In this document: positions 1-7,928 of the stretch, piece by piece | Layout of the letters: the number at the start of each line of letters is the position of its first letter | Position numbering within the stretch: the first letter of the stretch is position 1 | NCBI RefSeq assembly: GCF_016918855.1 | Contig: NZ_JADKYB010000009.1 | Coordinates: forward strand, 248,001-312,000 | Direction of reading: 5' to 3' | Length of the DNA: 64,000 bases | Source of the DNA: Actinacidiphila acididurans | GTDB taxonomy: Bacteria; Actinomycetota; Actinomycetes; Streptomycetales; Streptomycetaceae | Made by a program: the position numbers and the translations under genes | The notes under the pieces: generated by a model | What the model was told of the DNA's origin: nothing | Databases searched by the model: none | Seen by the model: only the letters and a program-made list of their open reading frames with translations

Positions 1-32
1 ATCCGCACCCGATAAGCCGCAGGTATCCGCCC

Positions 33-596
33 CTACCCGGCCTCCCGGGACGCGTGCTGCTCGCTGCCCCGGGTCCGCGGAACGGTGGCGCCCTTGTGCC
101 GCTCGTAGTGGCGCCGCGCCTTCAGCCGGTTCCCGCAGCCGGCCATCGAGCACCAGCGTGCGCTGTTGTTCTTGGAGCGGTCGAGGAAGAAGCGGGTGCA
201 CTCGTCGTTGCCGCAGGGCCGCAGCCGGCCCGGCGCGCTGCGCCGCAGCGAATCCCAGGCGAGGACGGCACGGGCGGCCAGCCCCCGGCCGGGCGGCGCC
301 GTCAGGTCCCACACCACCCCGTCGTCGCCGAGGGTTGCCCGGTAGGCGACGTCTTCAAGTGCGGCGGCCAGGTCGCGGGGCGTCGCATCCCCGCGGATCA
401 GCCCCTGAAGCGCGTCGCGGGTCGAGCGCAGGACCTCCAGGTCCTCGTGCGCGTGAGCCTCGCCGTGGTGCGCGTCCAGCCAGGCCCGCGCGGATGCCGC
501 ATCGGACAGTTCGTCGCGCACCGTGCCGTCGACGGTGGGGGTGGTGTTCACAAGCGCCAGCAGGAACGTCTCGTCAGCCGTGGACGCACCGTTCAC
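33..596 (-). CDS. CGNR zinc-finger transcriptional regulator (ABATE-type)
   Basis: Predicted DNA-binding regulator of 187 residues. The C-terminal third holds the CGNR zinc finger: Cys128 and Cys133 (CGNDEC), then Cys149 and Cys154 (WCSMAGCGNR), followed by a basic stretch (KARRHYERHK). The N-terminal part fits the stress-sensing ABATE domain that usually precedes it. Length is normal for the family. It is divergent from the alpha/beta hydrolase at 682, so it may control that gene, but no clear operator is visible between them. The family assignment is firm; the ligand and target are unknown. Confidence 0.85.
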   Translation of the reverse strand: MNGASTADETFLLALVNTTPTVDGTVRDELSDAASARAWLDAHHGEAHAHEDLEVLRSTRDALQGLIRGDATPRDLAAALEDVAYRATLGDDGVVWDLTAPPGRGLAARAVLAWDSLRRSAPGRLRPCGNDECTRFFLDRSKNNSARWCSMAGCGNRLKARRHYERHKGATVPRTRGSEQHASREAG

Positions 597-616
597 TTCT
601 AACCTCCAATCTCCGC

Positions 617-647
617 TTGACAGGGTACGTCACACCATGCCTACGCT
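617..647 (+). promoter_or_regulatory. Candidate promoter for the alpha/beta hydrolase
   Basis: A perfect -35 hexamer TTGACA (617-622) is followed by TACGCT (642-647) as a possible -10. The spacer is 19 bp, longer than usual, and the -10 is weak, so this is tentative. It lies between the divergent CGNR gene and the hydrolase. Confidence 0.4.
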
Positions 648-681
648 GTAACCACCATTGGATCGAATAGGGGTTAGGACT

Positions 682-1554
682 ATGACCGAGACAGTGCACT
701 ACCGGTACGCGACCGTGCAGGGGCAGCGGCTCTTCTACCGTGAAGCCGGACCGGCCGACGCGCCCGTCGTCGTACTGCTGCACGGCTTCCCCACCAGTTC
801 GTTCATGTTCCGCAACCTGATCCCGCAGCTCGACGGCTACCGCGTGATCGCCCCCGACCACCTCGGCTTCGGGTTCTCCGACGCACCGGCGGTCCAGGAG
901 TTCGACTACACCTTCGACGCCCTCGCGGAACTGACCGCGGGCCTGCTGGAGCAGCTGAACGTCCACCGCTACGCCGTATACGCACAGGACTACGGCGCGC
1001 CGATCGCATGGCGCCTCGCGCTGCGCGACCCGGACGCCATCAGCGCCGTCATCAGCCAGAACGGCAACGCCTACGACGAGGGCTTCGTCGCCGACGGCTG
1101 GCAGGGCATCTGGGCCTACCAGCGTGAGCAGACGCCGCAGAACGAAGCCGCACTGCGGCAGGTGCTCACGCTGGACGCCGTCCGCTGGCAGTACGTCACC
1201 GGTGTCGCCGACGAGAGCGTCGTCAGCCCCGACACCTGGCGGCACGACTACGCGCACCTGTCGCGGCCCGGGAACGCCGAGGTGCAGCTGAAGCTGTTCC
1301 TCGACTACGCGAACAACCCGCCGATGTACCCGGCTTTTCACGAGTGGCTGCGCTCCCGGCAGGTGCCGGTGCTCGCCGTCTGGGGCAAGTACGACCCGTT
1401 CTTCGGGCCGGACGGCGCCCGGGCCTTCGAACGCGACACCGCCAACGCCGAGGTGCACCTGTTCGAGGGCGGACACTTCCTCCTCGAAAGCGCCGGTGAC
1501 GAAGTGGCGGCACTGATTCGCAAGTTCCTCTCGCGCCACGCGCCCGCCGCCTGA
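682..1554 (+). CDS. Alpha/beta hydrolase (haloalkane dehalogenase/epoxide hydrolase class)
   Basis: A 290-residue cytoplasmic alpha/beta hydrolase. The oxyanion segment LLHGFPTSS is near residue 33, the nucleophile elbow AQDYGAP uses Asp as in haloalkane dehalogenases and epoxide hydrolases, and the catalytic His lies in EGGHFLLES near the C-terminus. Family members attack C-halogen or epoxide carbons through an aspartyl ester; the substrate here cannot be read. I chose the ATG at 682 because homologous proteins begin near MTETVHY; an in-frame ATG at 658 would add eight residues. It is divergent from the CGNR regulator. Confidence 0.85.
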   Translation: MTETVHYRYATVQGQRLFYREAGPADAPVVVLLHGFPTSSFMFRNLIPQLDGYRVIAPDHLGFGFSDAPAVQEFDYTFDALAELTAGLLEQLNVHRYAVYAQDYGAPIAWRLALRDPDAISAVISQNGNAYDEGFVADGWQGIWAYQREQTPQNEAALRQVLTLDAVRWQYVTGVADESVVSPDTWRHDYAHLSRPGNAEVQLKLFLDYANNPPMYPAFHEWLRSRQVPVLAVWGKYDPFFGPDGARAFERDTANAEVHLFEGGHFLLESAGDEVAALIRKFLSRHAPAA

Positions 1555-1598
1555 CCGGGCTCCTGACAGGCAAGCGCCGCAGGGAGCGGCCCGGCGCG

Positions 1599-1735
1599 TC
1601 AGCGGCGCCGCTGGCCGGCCCGCAGCTCGAAGTCGCCGTAGCTGTTGTCGGCGGGATTGACGGTGACCCCGGGGGCGACGATCTCGTCGATACGGTCCAG
1701 GACGTCGGCCGTGAGCGCGGCGCCGAGGGCATCGA
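1599..1735 (-). pseudogene. 3' remnant of an aldo/keto reductase
   Basis: About 45 codons at the end of an aldo/keto reductase survive (ALGAALTADVLDRIDEIV, then APGVTVNPADN), ending in a TGA at 1599-1601. No upstream part exists in this frame. It abuts, tail to tail, the ADH remnant on the other strand, so a deletion joined two unrelated genes. Confidence 0.6.
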
Positions 1736-1888
1736 GACGCCTACATCGGCGAACTCCTGCCCGACATCATGGAAGGCCGCATCGAGCCCGGCCGCGTCTT
1801 CGACCGCACCGTCGCCCTCGACGCCACCCCCGAGGGCTACCGGGCCATGGACACCCGCCAGGCCCGGAAGGTCCTGGTGCGGCCGTGA
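1736..1888 (+). pseudogene. 3' remnant of a zinc-dependent alcohol dehydrogenase
   Basis: About 50 codons match the C-terminus of zinc alcohol dehydrogenases (DAYIGELLPDIMEGRIEPGR, then VFDRTVALDATPEGYRAM), ending with TGA at 1886-1888. It has no start and no catalytic domain. The sequence directly upstream belongs to the opposite-strand reductase remnant. Confidence 0.65.
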
Positions 1889-1900
1889 CCGGGCACCGCC

Positions 1901-2344
1901 TTATCGGCGCAGTTGCTCGGCCAGCGCGACGATGATGCCCTCGGGGCCGCGTAGGTAGCAGAGCAGGTAGCTGTCCTCGAACCGGGCGATCTGGCCGAGG
2001 AGTTCGGCGCCGTGGGGGCGCAGGCGGGCAACGGTGTCCTCGATGTCGTCGACGGCGAACATGACGCGGTGCGTGCCCACCACGTTGTGCGGCCGGTTGC
2101 GCGGTTCGGTGCTGATCGCCACGGGGCTGCGGTACTTCGCCAACTCGAGCCGGCTGTGACCGTCCGGGGTCCGGACCATCGCGATGTCACAGCGCACGCC
2201 GTCGAGTCCGGTGCACTGGTCGGCGAACAGGCCCTCGACCTCCGCCCTGCCCTCCAGCTCCATACCGAGTTCCACGAAGAACGCGATGGCGGCATCCATG
2301 TCCTCGACGACGATGCCGACATTGTCCATCCGCTGAATCCCCAT
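1901..2344 (-). CDS. VOC (glyoxalase/bleomycin resistance fold) protein
   Basis: 147-residue vicinal-oxygen-chelate protein with the paired beta-alpha-beta-beta-beta layout: MDNVGIVVEDMDAAIAFF opens the first half and HRVMFAVDDIEDTVARL the second. VOC proteins bind a metal or small hydrophobic ligand and include lyases, dioxygenases and resistance proteins; specificity is not readable. The start at 2344 is supported by AAGGAGAAA about 7 nt upstream. Upstream in-frame codons would add an arginine-rich non-homologous stretch, so they were rejected. It stands alone, with no paired regulator visible. Confidence 0.85.
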   Translation of the reverse strand: MGIQRMDNVGIVVEDMDAAIAFFVELGMELEGRAEVEGLFADQCTGLDGVRCDIAMVRTPDGHSRLELAKYRSPVAISTEPRNRPHNVVGTHRVMFAVDDIEDTVARLRPHGAELLGQIARFEDSYLLCYLRGPEGIIVALAEQLRR

Positions 2345-2635
2345 GCCGGTTTCTCCTTCTTCCCCGTGCGGCCGGTGGCGGCCGGTGGCGGCCCCTGACG
2401 TCCCTGGGACGGAGCCGGTGGCCCGTTCTCGACATCCGCGGCTCCCCCGGCTCCGAAAAATTCTGGATCGCACCTGAGCACCGCCCCAGCAGCCCCGCGA
2501 GCCATGCGCCACCACCGAGAGTCCCGACGCCCGGAGCGGGAGTTCGGTAGGACGGCAGTGACAACCAGGCCGAAACCAATCTCGTGGATCCTCCACTGAA
2601 AGCCGTCGTGATCATTCGGCCCGCCAAGGAGTCCC

Positions 2636-2657
2636 GTACACACCCGCCAATGTGTAC
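2636..2657. promoter_or_regulatory. Inverted repeat, probable toxin-antitoxin operator
   Basis: Perfect 7-bp arms GTACACA and TGTGTAC are separated by 8 nt and end 11 bp before the antitoxin ATG. Phd/YefM antitoxins bind such palindromes to autoregulate, which fits the position. Confidence 0.6.
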
Positions 2658-2668
2658 AGTTTGAGTCC

Positions 2669-2944
2669 ATGGATGAGACGTATCCGCTGGTGCAGGCCCG
2701 CAGCGAGCTCGGTCAGCTCGTCAACCGGGTCCGTCACGGCCACGAGACCTTCGTGATCAGCGACTATGGCACGCCCGCTGCGGCCCTGATCCCCGTCGAC
2801 GAGCTCGCAGAACTGCGTCGCCTGCGGGATGAGGCCGACATCGCGGATGCCGACCGCAGCAAGGCCGCCGGCGGGCCGCGGGTGGAGCACGAGGCGTTCA
2901 TGGCCGAACTGGAGGCTGAGGACCGGCGGGCCGCCGCATCGTGA
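2669..2944 (+). CDS. Phd/YefM-family antitoxin
   Basis: 91-residue type II antitoxin. The N-terminal part (TYPLVQARSELGQLVNRV, then RHGHETFVISDYGTPAAALI) is the Phd/YefM DNA-binding fold. The acidic C-terminus (EAFMAELEAEDRRAA) is the likely toxin-neutralising tail. Its stop overlaps the toxin start (GTGA at 2941-2944), the usual coupling. A palindrome sits just upstream, so autoregulation with the toxin as co-repressor is expected. Size and layout are normal for the family. Confidence 0.88.
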   Translation: MDETYPLVQARSELGQLVNRVRHGHETFVISDYGTPAAALIPVDELAELRRLRDEADIADADRSKAAGGPRVEHEAFMAELEAEDRRAAAS

Positions 2945-3192
2945 CGTACACCGTGGTATGGCAGCACCAGGCCACCACCGAGTTCCGCCGCCTGCGCCAA
3001 CTCGACCCCCAAGGAGCCAAGGAATGCGCCGCCGCTGTGCGCGCCCTGGCCGACGACCCCCGTCCGACCGAGGCCCGGCAGTTGGGTGGCTCCGCCTACT
3101 GGCGGCTGCGTGTAGGCGACTGGCGTGTCCTGTATGAGCCCGAGGACGAGACGATCACTGTGCTCGTGCTGAAGGTCGGCCGCGTCCCCTGA
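2941..3192 (+). CDS. RelE/ParE-superfamily toxin
   Basis: 83-residue protein of the RelE superfamily: VVWQHQATTEFRRLRQLD is the N-terminal helix pair, and YWRLRVGDWRVLYEPEDETI with a final VLVLKVGRV is the conserved beta-sheet core. RelE toxins cleave mRNA on the ribosome; the Arg residues in RLRVGDWRVLY match the catalytic or RNA-binding positions. It starts with GTG inside the antitoxin stop and is translationally coupled. It looks intact and so functional. Confidence 0.88.
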   Translation: MTYTVVWQHQATTEFRRLRQLDPQGAKECAAAVRALADDPRPTEARQLGGSAYWRLRVGDWRVLYEPEDETITVLVLKVGRVP

Positions 3193-3233
3193 CCTGCCGA
3201 CGGGCGCCGCGGACCGCGGCCCCAGCCGAGGCC

Positions 3234-3341
3234 GCAGGCCAGGGCGTCGCGATGTGGCGGAAGCGCTGGACCGCCCCGCCCGATGTCCATGGGGAGCAGA
3301 GCCTGCCGCCGGTGCTGCTGGCCTTCAACCAACCGGCCCAG
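3234..3341 (+). pseudogene. Fragment of a replication-relaxation-like gene
   Basis: About 36 codons (MWRKRWTAPPDVHGEQSLPP and flanks) closely match an internal stretch of the protein encoded at 57643-58722 (MWRQRWSAPPDPYGERSLPP). Nothing before or after is homologous. It is a relic of a second copy of that family. Confidence 0.6.
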
Positions 3342-3456
3342 CAACCAGCCGTTCGACCGCCCGCGCGCACCGTTTCGTCAAGCCAGGCCCGGAAACCGGA
3401 CCTGACCTGCGGTAGTGATGTCCGCCGCGCCGCTCCGGCACGCTGACTTCCCCGAT

Positions 3457-4413
3457 CTAGAGGTCGATGACGACCTTGCCGTGCACGTGCCGCCCGGCCT
3501 GGAGCTCGGCCGCGCGGCGGATCTGCTCGAGCGGGAAGCTCGCCGCGATGGGCACCCGGAGTCGGCCCGCCGCGACCAGGCGGGCGATCTCTTCCAGGGC
3601 GCCGAGGGCCGCGTTCGCGCCGTTGGCGGTCGGCACGCCGTCGACCTGCGCGGCGATGGTGCAGATGCGGCCGTCCGGGACGCCGAGTTCCCTCGCGGCG
3701 TGCGCAGTGTCCGTCCCGTGCAGGTCGATGGCGGCGGTGACACCGCCGGGGGCGAGGGCTTGGACCCGGTCGGCCAGGCCGTCGCCGTAGACGACCGGCT
3801 TGGCTCCGAGATCGCGCAGGAAATCCGACGATGCCGCCGATCCCGTCCCGATCACGCGCGCTCCCGCGATCCGGGCCAGCTGGACGGCGAACACCCCGAC
3901 CCCGCCCGCCGCGCCGCCGAGCAGCACGGTGTCGTCCGGGCCGGGGCCGACCACGGCGAGGGCGGCGGATGCCGTGCGGCCGGCGATCGTGAGGGTGGCG
4001 GCGGTACGGTCGTCGACGCCGTCAGGGGTGTGATGGGCCTCGTTCGCCGCGATCCCCCCGGCCGGGTCGATCACCACGAAGTCGGCGACCGCGCGGGACA
4101 GGGCGCCCCCGAACACCCGGTCGCCGGGTGCGAAGCCGCTCACCCCGTCACCGACCTGGTCGACCACTCCCGCGTAGTCGGTCCCGAACCCGGCCGGCAG
4201 GCTCAGGCCGAACCGGGCGGCGGTGTCCGCGTCGGCGGTCATGAGCCAGTCCATCGGGTTCAGACCGGCCGCGGTGACCCGCACCCGGATCTGCCCCGGG
4301 CCGGCCTGCGGAGCGGGAATCTCACGGATGTCCAGGACTTCGGGGCCGCCGAACGAATGGAGCCGGACCGCCCTGCTCCTGCCCGCCGGCGGTCGGTCGC
4401 TCTGTTCCTGCAT
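3457..4413 (-). CDS. NADP-dependent quinone oxidoreductase (MDR superfamily)
   Basis: 318-residue medium-chain reductase of the zinc-free quinone oxidoreductase type. A GroES-like N-terminal domain (GLNPMDWLMTADADT and FGTDYAGVVDQVGDGVSGF) precedes a Rossmann domain with the nucleotide loop GGAAGGVGVFAVQLARI. No catalytic zinc ligands are seen. Members reduce quinones or enones with NADPH. It is divergent from a TetR gene, with two matching 20-bp palindromes between them, so TetR very probably represses it. The ATG at 4413 was preferred to one 78 nt upstream that would place both operators within or beside the message start. Confidence 0.85.
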   Translation of the reverse strand: MQEQSDRPPAGRSRAVRLHSFGGPEVLDIREIPAPQAGPGQIRVRVTAAGLNPMDWLMTADADTAARFGLSLPAGFGTDYAGVVDQVGDGVSGFAPGDRVFGGALSRAVADFVVIDPAGGIAANEAHHTPDGVDDRTAATLTIAGRTASAALAVVGPGPDDTVLLGGAAGGVGVFAVQLARIAGARVIGTGSAASSDFLRDLGAKPVVYGDGLADRVQALAPGGVTAAIDLHGTDTAHAARELGVPDGRICTIAAQVDGVPTANGANAALGALEEIARLVAAGRLRVPIAASFPLEQIRRAAELQAGRHVHGKVVIDL

Positions 4414-4450
4414 GTACGCCTGTCTCCTTGGGGCCGAGGGAAACGCATTG

Positions 4451-4470
4451 AAACGGACTATGCTCCGTTT
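4451..4470. promoter_or_regulatory. TetR operator, copy 1
   Basis: The palindrome AAACGGA-N6-TCCGTTT has perfect 7-bp arms and recurs at 4490-4509 with a different spacer. Its position between the divergent reductase and TetR genes marks it as the binding site. Confidence 0.8.
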
Positions 4471-4489
4471 GCATGGACGACCGTAACAC

Positions 4490-4509
4490 AAACGGAGCGT
4501 GATCCGTTT
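4490..4509. promoter_or_regulatory. TetR operator, copy 2
   Basis: The same palindrome AAACGGA-N6-TCCGTTT as at 4451-4470, 39 bp away centre to centre. It touches the TTG start of the TetR gene, so binding would block the regulator's own transcription as well. Confidence 0.8.
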
Positions 4510-5090
4510 TGACTGAGGGGGAGACGCGCGCGCCGCGGGCGGACGCAGCCCGTAACCGCGACCAGTTGCTCGCGGTGGCGACCCGCGTGTTCGTGTCGGC
4601 CGACGCCGAGCCGTCGATGCGGGCGATCGCCCGCGAGGCCGGGGTCGGCATCGCCACGCTCTACCGGCACTTCCCGACCCGCGAGTCGCTGGTCGACGCG
4701 GTCTACCGGGACCAGGTCGTGCGTCTGACGACCGGCGCCCGCGAACTGCTCGGCCGGCTGCCCCCGGCCGCGGCGATGCGGCACTGGATGGACTTGTTCG
4801 GGGACTGGATCGCCACCAAGAACGGCATGCTCGACACGCTGCTCGCGATGATCGAGTCGGGCGAGATCGCCCACGCGCAGACCCGGACCGAACTGCTGAC
4901 GGCCATCACCACGATTCTCGACGCCGGCCGCGCGGCGGGCGACCTCCGCACCGACGTCACCGCCGAAGACATCGCCGCCTCCCTCATCGGCATCTTCACC
5001 GTGGCCCCCCGGACCGAGCACGAAGCCAAGGCCAGCCGCCTGCTGAACCTCCTGATGGACGCCCTTGGGCCCGCCGCCCGGCCGGCCTGA
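4509..5090 (+). CDS. TetR-family repressor
   Basis: 193-residue TetR regulator. The N-terminal helix-turn-helix is MRAIAREAGVGIATLYRHFP (about residues 38-57), and a ligand-binding C-terminal domain follows. It starts with TTG at 4509, overlapping the end of operator copy 2; no upstream ribosome site or alternative start is present, so the mRNA may be leaderless. It likely represses itself and the divergent quinone oxidoreductase. The inducer is unknown; an electrophile or quinone would fit the enzyme. Confidence 0.85.
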   Translation: MTEGETRAPRADAARNRDQLLAVATRVFVSADAEPSMRAIAREAGVGIATLYRHFPTRESLVDAVYRDQVVRLTTGARELLGRLPPAAAMRHWMDLFGDWIATKNGMLDTLLAMIESGEIAHAQTRTELLTAITTILDAGRAAGDLRTDVTAEDIAASLIGIFTVAPRTEHEAKASRLLNLLMDALGPAARPA

Positions 5091-5136
5091 GTCGTCGTCC
5101 CCGGACCACAAGCGATGGAGCCCGGAGGTGCGAAAA

Positions 5137-5175
5137 GGCCCCGGTCCGCAGCATCTTCCGCTGCGGACCGGGGCC
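5137..5175 (+). terminator. Strong hairpin terminator
   Basis: Perfect 15-bp G/C stem (GGCCCCGGTCCGCAG and its complement) around a 9-nt loop, 46 bp after the TetR stop. It has a short TTGT tail rather than a U-tract, as is usual in Streptomyces. Confidence 0.75.
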
Positions 5176-5289
5176 TTGTCCGGGTGCTGCGCCTGCCCTG
5201 CCGCGGCGGCGGGGAGCTCTCATGCCTCCGGCAGGCCCGACCGGCAAGGCACCTCGTAGATGAGACCTTCGCACGGCGCCTCAGCGGTC

Positions 5290-5660
5290 TCCGCCGTGTT
5301 CGATGATCCGGCCCCGGTCGCCTACGGCGGCCGGGAACCACTGGTGCGCCCGGCTGTGCGGCGGCCTGCCGGGCCCGCCGGCCGAGCGGGTGCACCTGCC
5401 CGCATCGAGGGACGGGGTGGGCGCCTTTGCGGCCGCGAAGGTCATGGCGTTGACCGGCCGCATCGCGGCGGACGCGGACACCGTCGACGACCTCGACCGA
5501 TTGCGGCACGGTGCGATGGACCGCCTGTTCACCGGCGTGCGCGCCCGGTCCACGCCCGGCGGTTTCCTGCGAGCCTTCAGCCACGGACACATCAAGCAAC
5601 TGCACGCCGTCGCACGGCGGTTGCCACCCCGACCGGCCGCGCACACCCCGCCGCTACCCG
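5290..5660 (+). pseudogene. IS1380-family transposase remnant
   Basis: The N-terminal third of an IS1380-type transposase is spread over two frames: an opening FDDPAPVAYGG, then VGAFAAAKVMALTGRIAADA, then TVDDLDRLRHGAMDRLFTGV and STPGGFLRAFSHGHIKQLHA. A frameshift lies near 5380, and everything after the linker is missing, including the DDE catalytic core. It runs tail to tail into the anti-sigma gene. Confidence 0.7.
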
Positions 5661-6307
5661 ACGCGCACACTGTCGTGGTGGCGGACAGTGATACCGAAAC
5701 CGACCGGGACGCAGGCGGGCGCCTGGCGCACCAGCGCGTAGCCGATCGGCCCCGGCCGGCCCGCGTTGAAGTACGCCGTGAACAGCAGGGTGTCCCCGGA
5801 GGGGATGGCAGCGGGGTTGATCAGCGCGGGATCCCTGCCCGTCTTGGAGTGGAGCACCACCTTCCGGACGTTGCCGCGGTCGCCGAGGTCGCGCTGGACC
5901 GTGGCGTGGCAGGAGGCCGTCGGCGTCAGCACCACCGCGGGGATGCCGGCCTTGTCCAGGGCGGCCTGCAGACCGGGGACGCCCTTGGGGTCGAACAGCC
6001 GTATGGCGACCATGCCGCCCGGCTTGGACTGCACGGCGTAGTCGGCGTTGACGATGTCCAAACCGCCGGTGCTCACGGCGCCGGGGGGTGTCGGCGCGGT
6101 CTGCCGCGTGCTGTGCGTCCCGGACGCCAGCGGCAGGGCGACCGCCACAGCGGCGGCGGCCGCGACGGCGCCGATGGTCAGGGCCATCCGGCGGCGCGGC
6201 GCGCGCAGCCGGAGCGGAGCGCGGTTGCCGGCGGGGGCGGACAGGGAAGCCGCGCGGGCGTTCAGCTCGTCCGCGAGCTGCTGCTTGAAGTGCACGGGAG
6301 CGTTCAC
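5654..6307 (-). CDS. Membrane-anchored anti-sigma-like protein
   Basis: 217 residues: a short cytoplasmic N-terminus (MNAPVHFKQQLADELNARAA), one transmembrane helix (MALTIGAVAAAAAVAVALPL, about residues 41-60) and an extracytoplasmic domain with two Cys (SCHATVQRD and APACVPVG) that could form a disulfide. It overlaps the sigma-factor stop by ATGA, so the two are coupled. Position and topology suggest an anti-sigma factor, but the zinc motif HxxxCxxC of ZAS anti-sigmas is absent. The outer domain was not recognised. Confidence 0.7.
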   Translation of the reverse strand: MNAPVHFKQQLADELNARAASLSAPAGNRAPLRLRAPRRRMALTIGAVAAAAAVAVALPLASGTHSTRQTAPTPPGAVSTGGLDIVNADYAVQSKPGGMVAIRLFDPKGVPGLQAALDKAGIPAVVLTPTASCHATVQRDLGDRGNVRKVVLHSKTGRDPALINPAAIPSGDTLLFTAYFNAGRPGPIGYALVRQAPACVPVGFGITVRHHDSVRVG

Positions 6308-6882
6308 TGGGCGGTCTCCAGAAGGTTTTCGCTGGCGGCGGCGCAGGTCCGGCCGGCGGTTCGCAGGGCCTTGCGGGCGCGGTGCAGCCGTACGCGGGCG
6401 GTGGCCGAGCTGATGCCCAGCGCGTGGGCTGCCTCGGAGATCGTCAGCTCGTCCAGGGCGACCAGGTCGAGCACCCCGCGCAGCGGGTCGGACAGCGCGG
6501 CGTGGGCGGCCGCCATCTGCCGGGCGGCGCGGGCGGCGTCGATCCGTGCCTCGATGGCGCCGATGTCCTGGTCGTCCAGCAGCCGACGCCCGTGGATCCG
6601 GGCCACTGCCCGCTGCTCGCGGGCGCTGCCCTGGAAGTGGGCGTTGATGACGTTGCGGGATATGCCGTAGAGCCAGGCGATCGGCGCACCGCGCCGGGCG
6701 TCATAGGTGTGCGCACCCTCCAGCGCGGCCACGAAGATGTCCGCCGTCAGGTCGGCGGCCAGATGCGGGCTGTCGACGCGCCTGGTGACGAAACCGAGCA
6801 CGGCGTCGAACTGCTGCTCGTAGAACACGGCGAACCCGGCCGGGTCGCGCACAGGTGGTGCTGTCGGATGCTCCGTTGGCAC
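6304..6882 (-). CDS. ECF (group 4) RNA polymerase sigma factor
   Basis: 192-residue extracytoplasmic-function sigma factor. Region 2 spans FAVFYEQQFDAVLGFVTRRV through PIAWLYGISRNVINAHF, with the core-binding DLTADIFV segment. Region 4 ends with the helix-turn-helix LTISEAAHALGISSATARVR. There is no C-terminal extension. It forms a two-gene operon with the downstream membrane protein, its likely anti-sigma partner. No autoregulated promoter motif was identified upstream. Confidence 0.9.
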   Translation of the reverse strand: MPTEHPTAPPVRDPAGFAVFYEQQFDAVLGFVTRRVDSPHLAADLTADIFVAALEGAHTYDARRGAPIAWLYGISRNVINAHFQGSAREQRAVARIHGRRLLDDQDIGAIEARIDAARAARQMAAAHAALSDPLRGVLDLVALDELTISEAAHALGISSATARVRLHRARKALRTAGRTCAAASENLLETAQ

Positions 6883-7028
6883 GGACGGCTCCTCAGGACG
6901 GATCAGAGGTGCGATGCCTTACGCCTCTACTTGGCCGCAGTGCCCGAAAGCGTTACATCCCCGCTCCGTCAGCAGCCCTTCGAGGTACGGGTCCTGAGCT
7001 GCGGCGTCAGCGCTTCGCGCCGGGCCGG

Positions 7029-7811
7029 CTACGCCCTGCTCAGTGCGGAGCCGAAAGAAGTGACCTCGACGTCGTCGCACGGCTGCAGGGCCGGGTGGGC
7101 CAGGGAGAGGGGGTGGGAGTCGCCGGGGACGCTGATCTCGACGCGGTACGGCTGCACGATCCCCTTGACGCACTCCTGCGCGAAGGTGGAAATCCACAGG
7201 AGCAGGAAAGAGGTCGTCTGCCCGGGGGCCAGGGCAATGTCCGAGGGCGGGAGCAGTTGTGAGCGGGTCACGCGGATGTTCCGCCGTTCGGCCGGTCTCG
7301 TCCCCGGCGGGCACGACGGAGTCTGCGGATTCTGTTCGCAGGTCGTGATGACGTCGTAGCCGTAGAAGACGATACCGGGCCAGCCGTTCAGCACGCAGCG
7401 GGAGTTTCCGGTGTTGCGCAGGAGGATGGTGGTGGCGAACCTGTCCTCGTTGTTCTCGCGGACCTGGCCGTGACTCTGCCCGGGCTTCTCCCCGGGCGAG
7501 GCCACGAGGTTGCGGGCCGTACAGGCGTGGACCGCGGCGACTTGCGGACTGACGGGGGCCGAGGGCGTCGCGGATACGGGCCGCGTCGGCGCGGGTCGGA
7601 TCGCCGCCGAGGGCGTCGCGGACGCAGAACGCGTCGGGGCGGGTGACCCGGACGGCGAGGACGACGCGACCGGCGCTGGAGTGCCGGCCGACGAGTACGC
7701 GGCCGGCGGTGCGGTCGGTCCCTCCGCGTCCGGTGCACCGGCCTGCGTCGTGCACCCCACGGTTGTCAACACGATCGCGCAGCCGAGAACGCGCCCCCAC
7801 CATCTCCCCAC
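7029..7811 (-). CDS. Secreted lipoprotein with a DUF4232-like domain
   Basis: 260-residue lipoprotein. The GTG start at 7811 gives a short basic leader and lipobox (IVLTTVGC), so the mature protein is anchored through Cys. A Ser/Thr/Pro/Ala-rich spacer of roughly 75 residues follows, with the imperfect repeat SATPSA. A C-terminal domain with four Cys resembles DUF4232 (FATTILLRNTGNSRCVLNGW). Upstream in-frame codons lie over an IS remnant and were rejected. Function is unknown. Confidence 0.75.
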   Translation of the reverse strand: MGRWWGRVLGCAIVLTTVGCTTQAGAPDAEGPTAPPAAYSSAGTPAPVASSSPSGSPAPTRSASATPSAAIRPAPTRPVSATPSAPVSPQVAAVHACTARNLVASPGEKPGQSHGQVRENNEDRFATTILLRNTGNSRCVLNGWPGIVFYGYDVITTCEQNPQTPSCPPGTRPAERRNIRVTRSQLLPPSDIALAPGQTTSFLLLWISTFAQECVKGIVQPYRVEISVPGDSHPLSLAHPALQPCDDVEVTSFGSALSRA

Positions 7812-7928
7812 CGGCGGACCGTAACAGGCGTCCGGCGGCCCGGACCATCCTTGCCCCGGGTCGGCGCCATGAACGGCGGAAGAACGCGCTTTTTCGATGG
7901 ACCGCACTGAACCGGCGGACCGTTGCGC

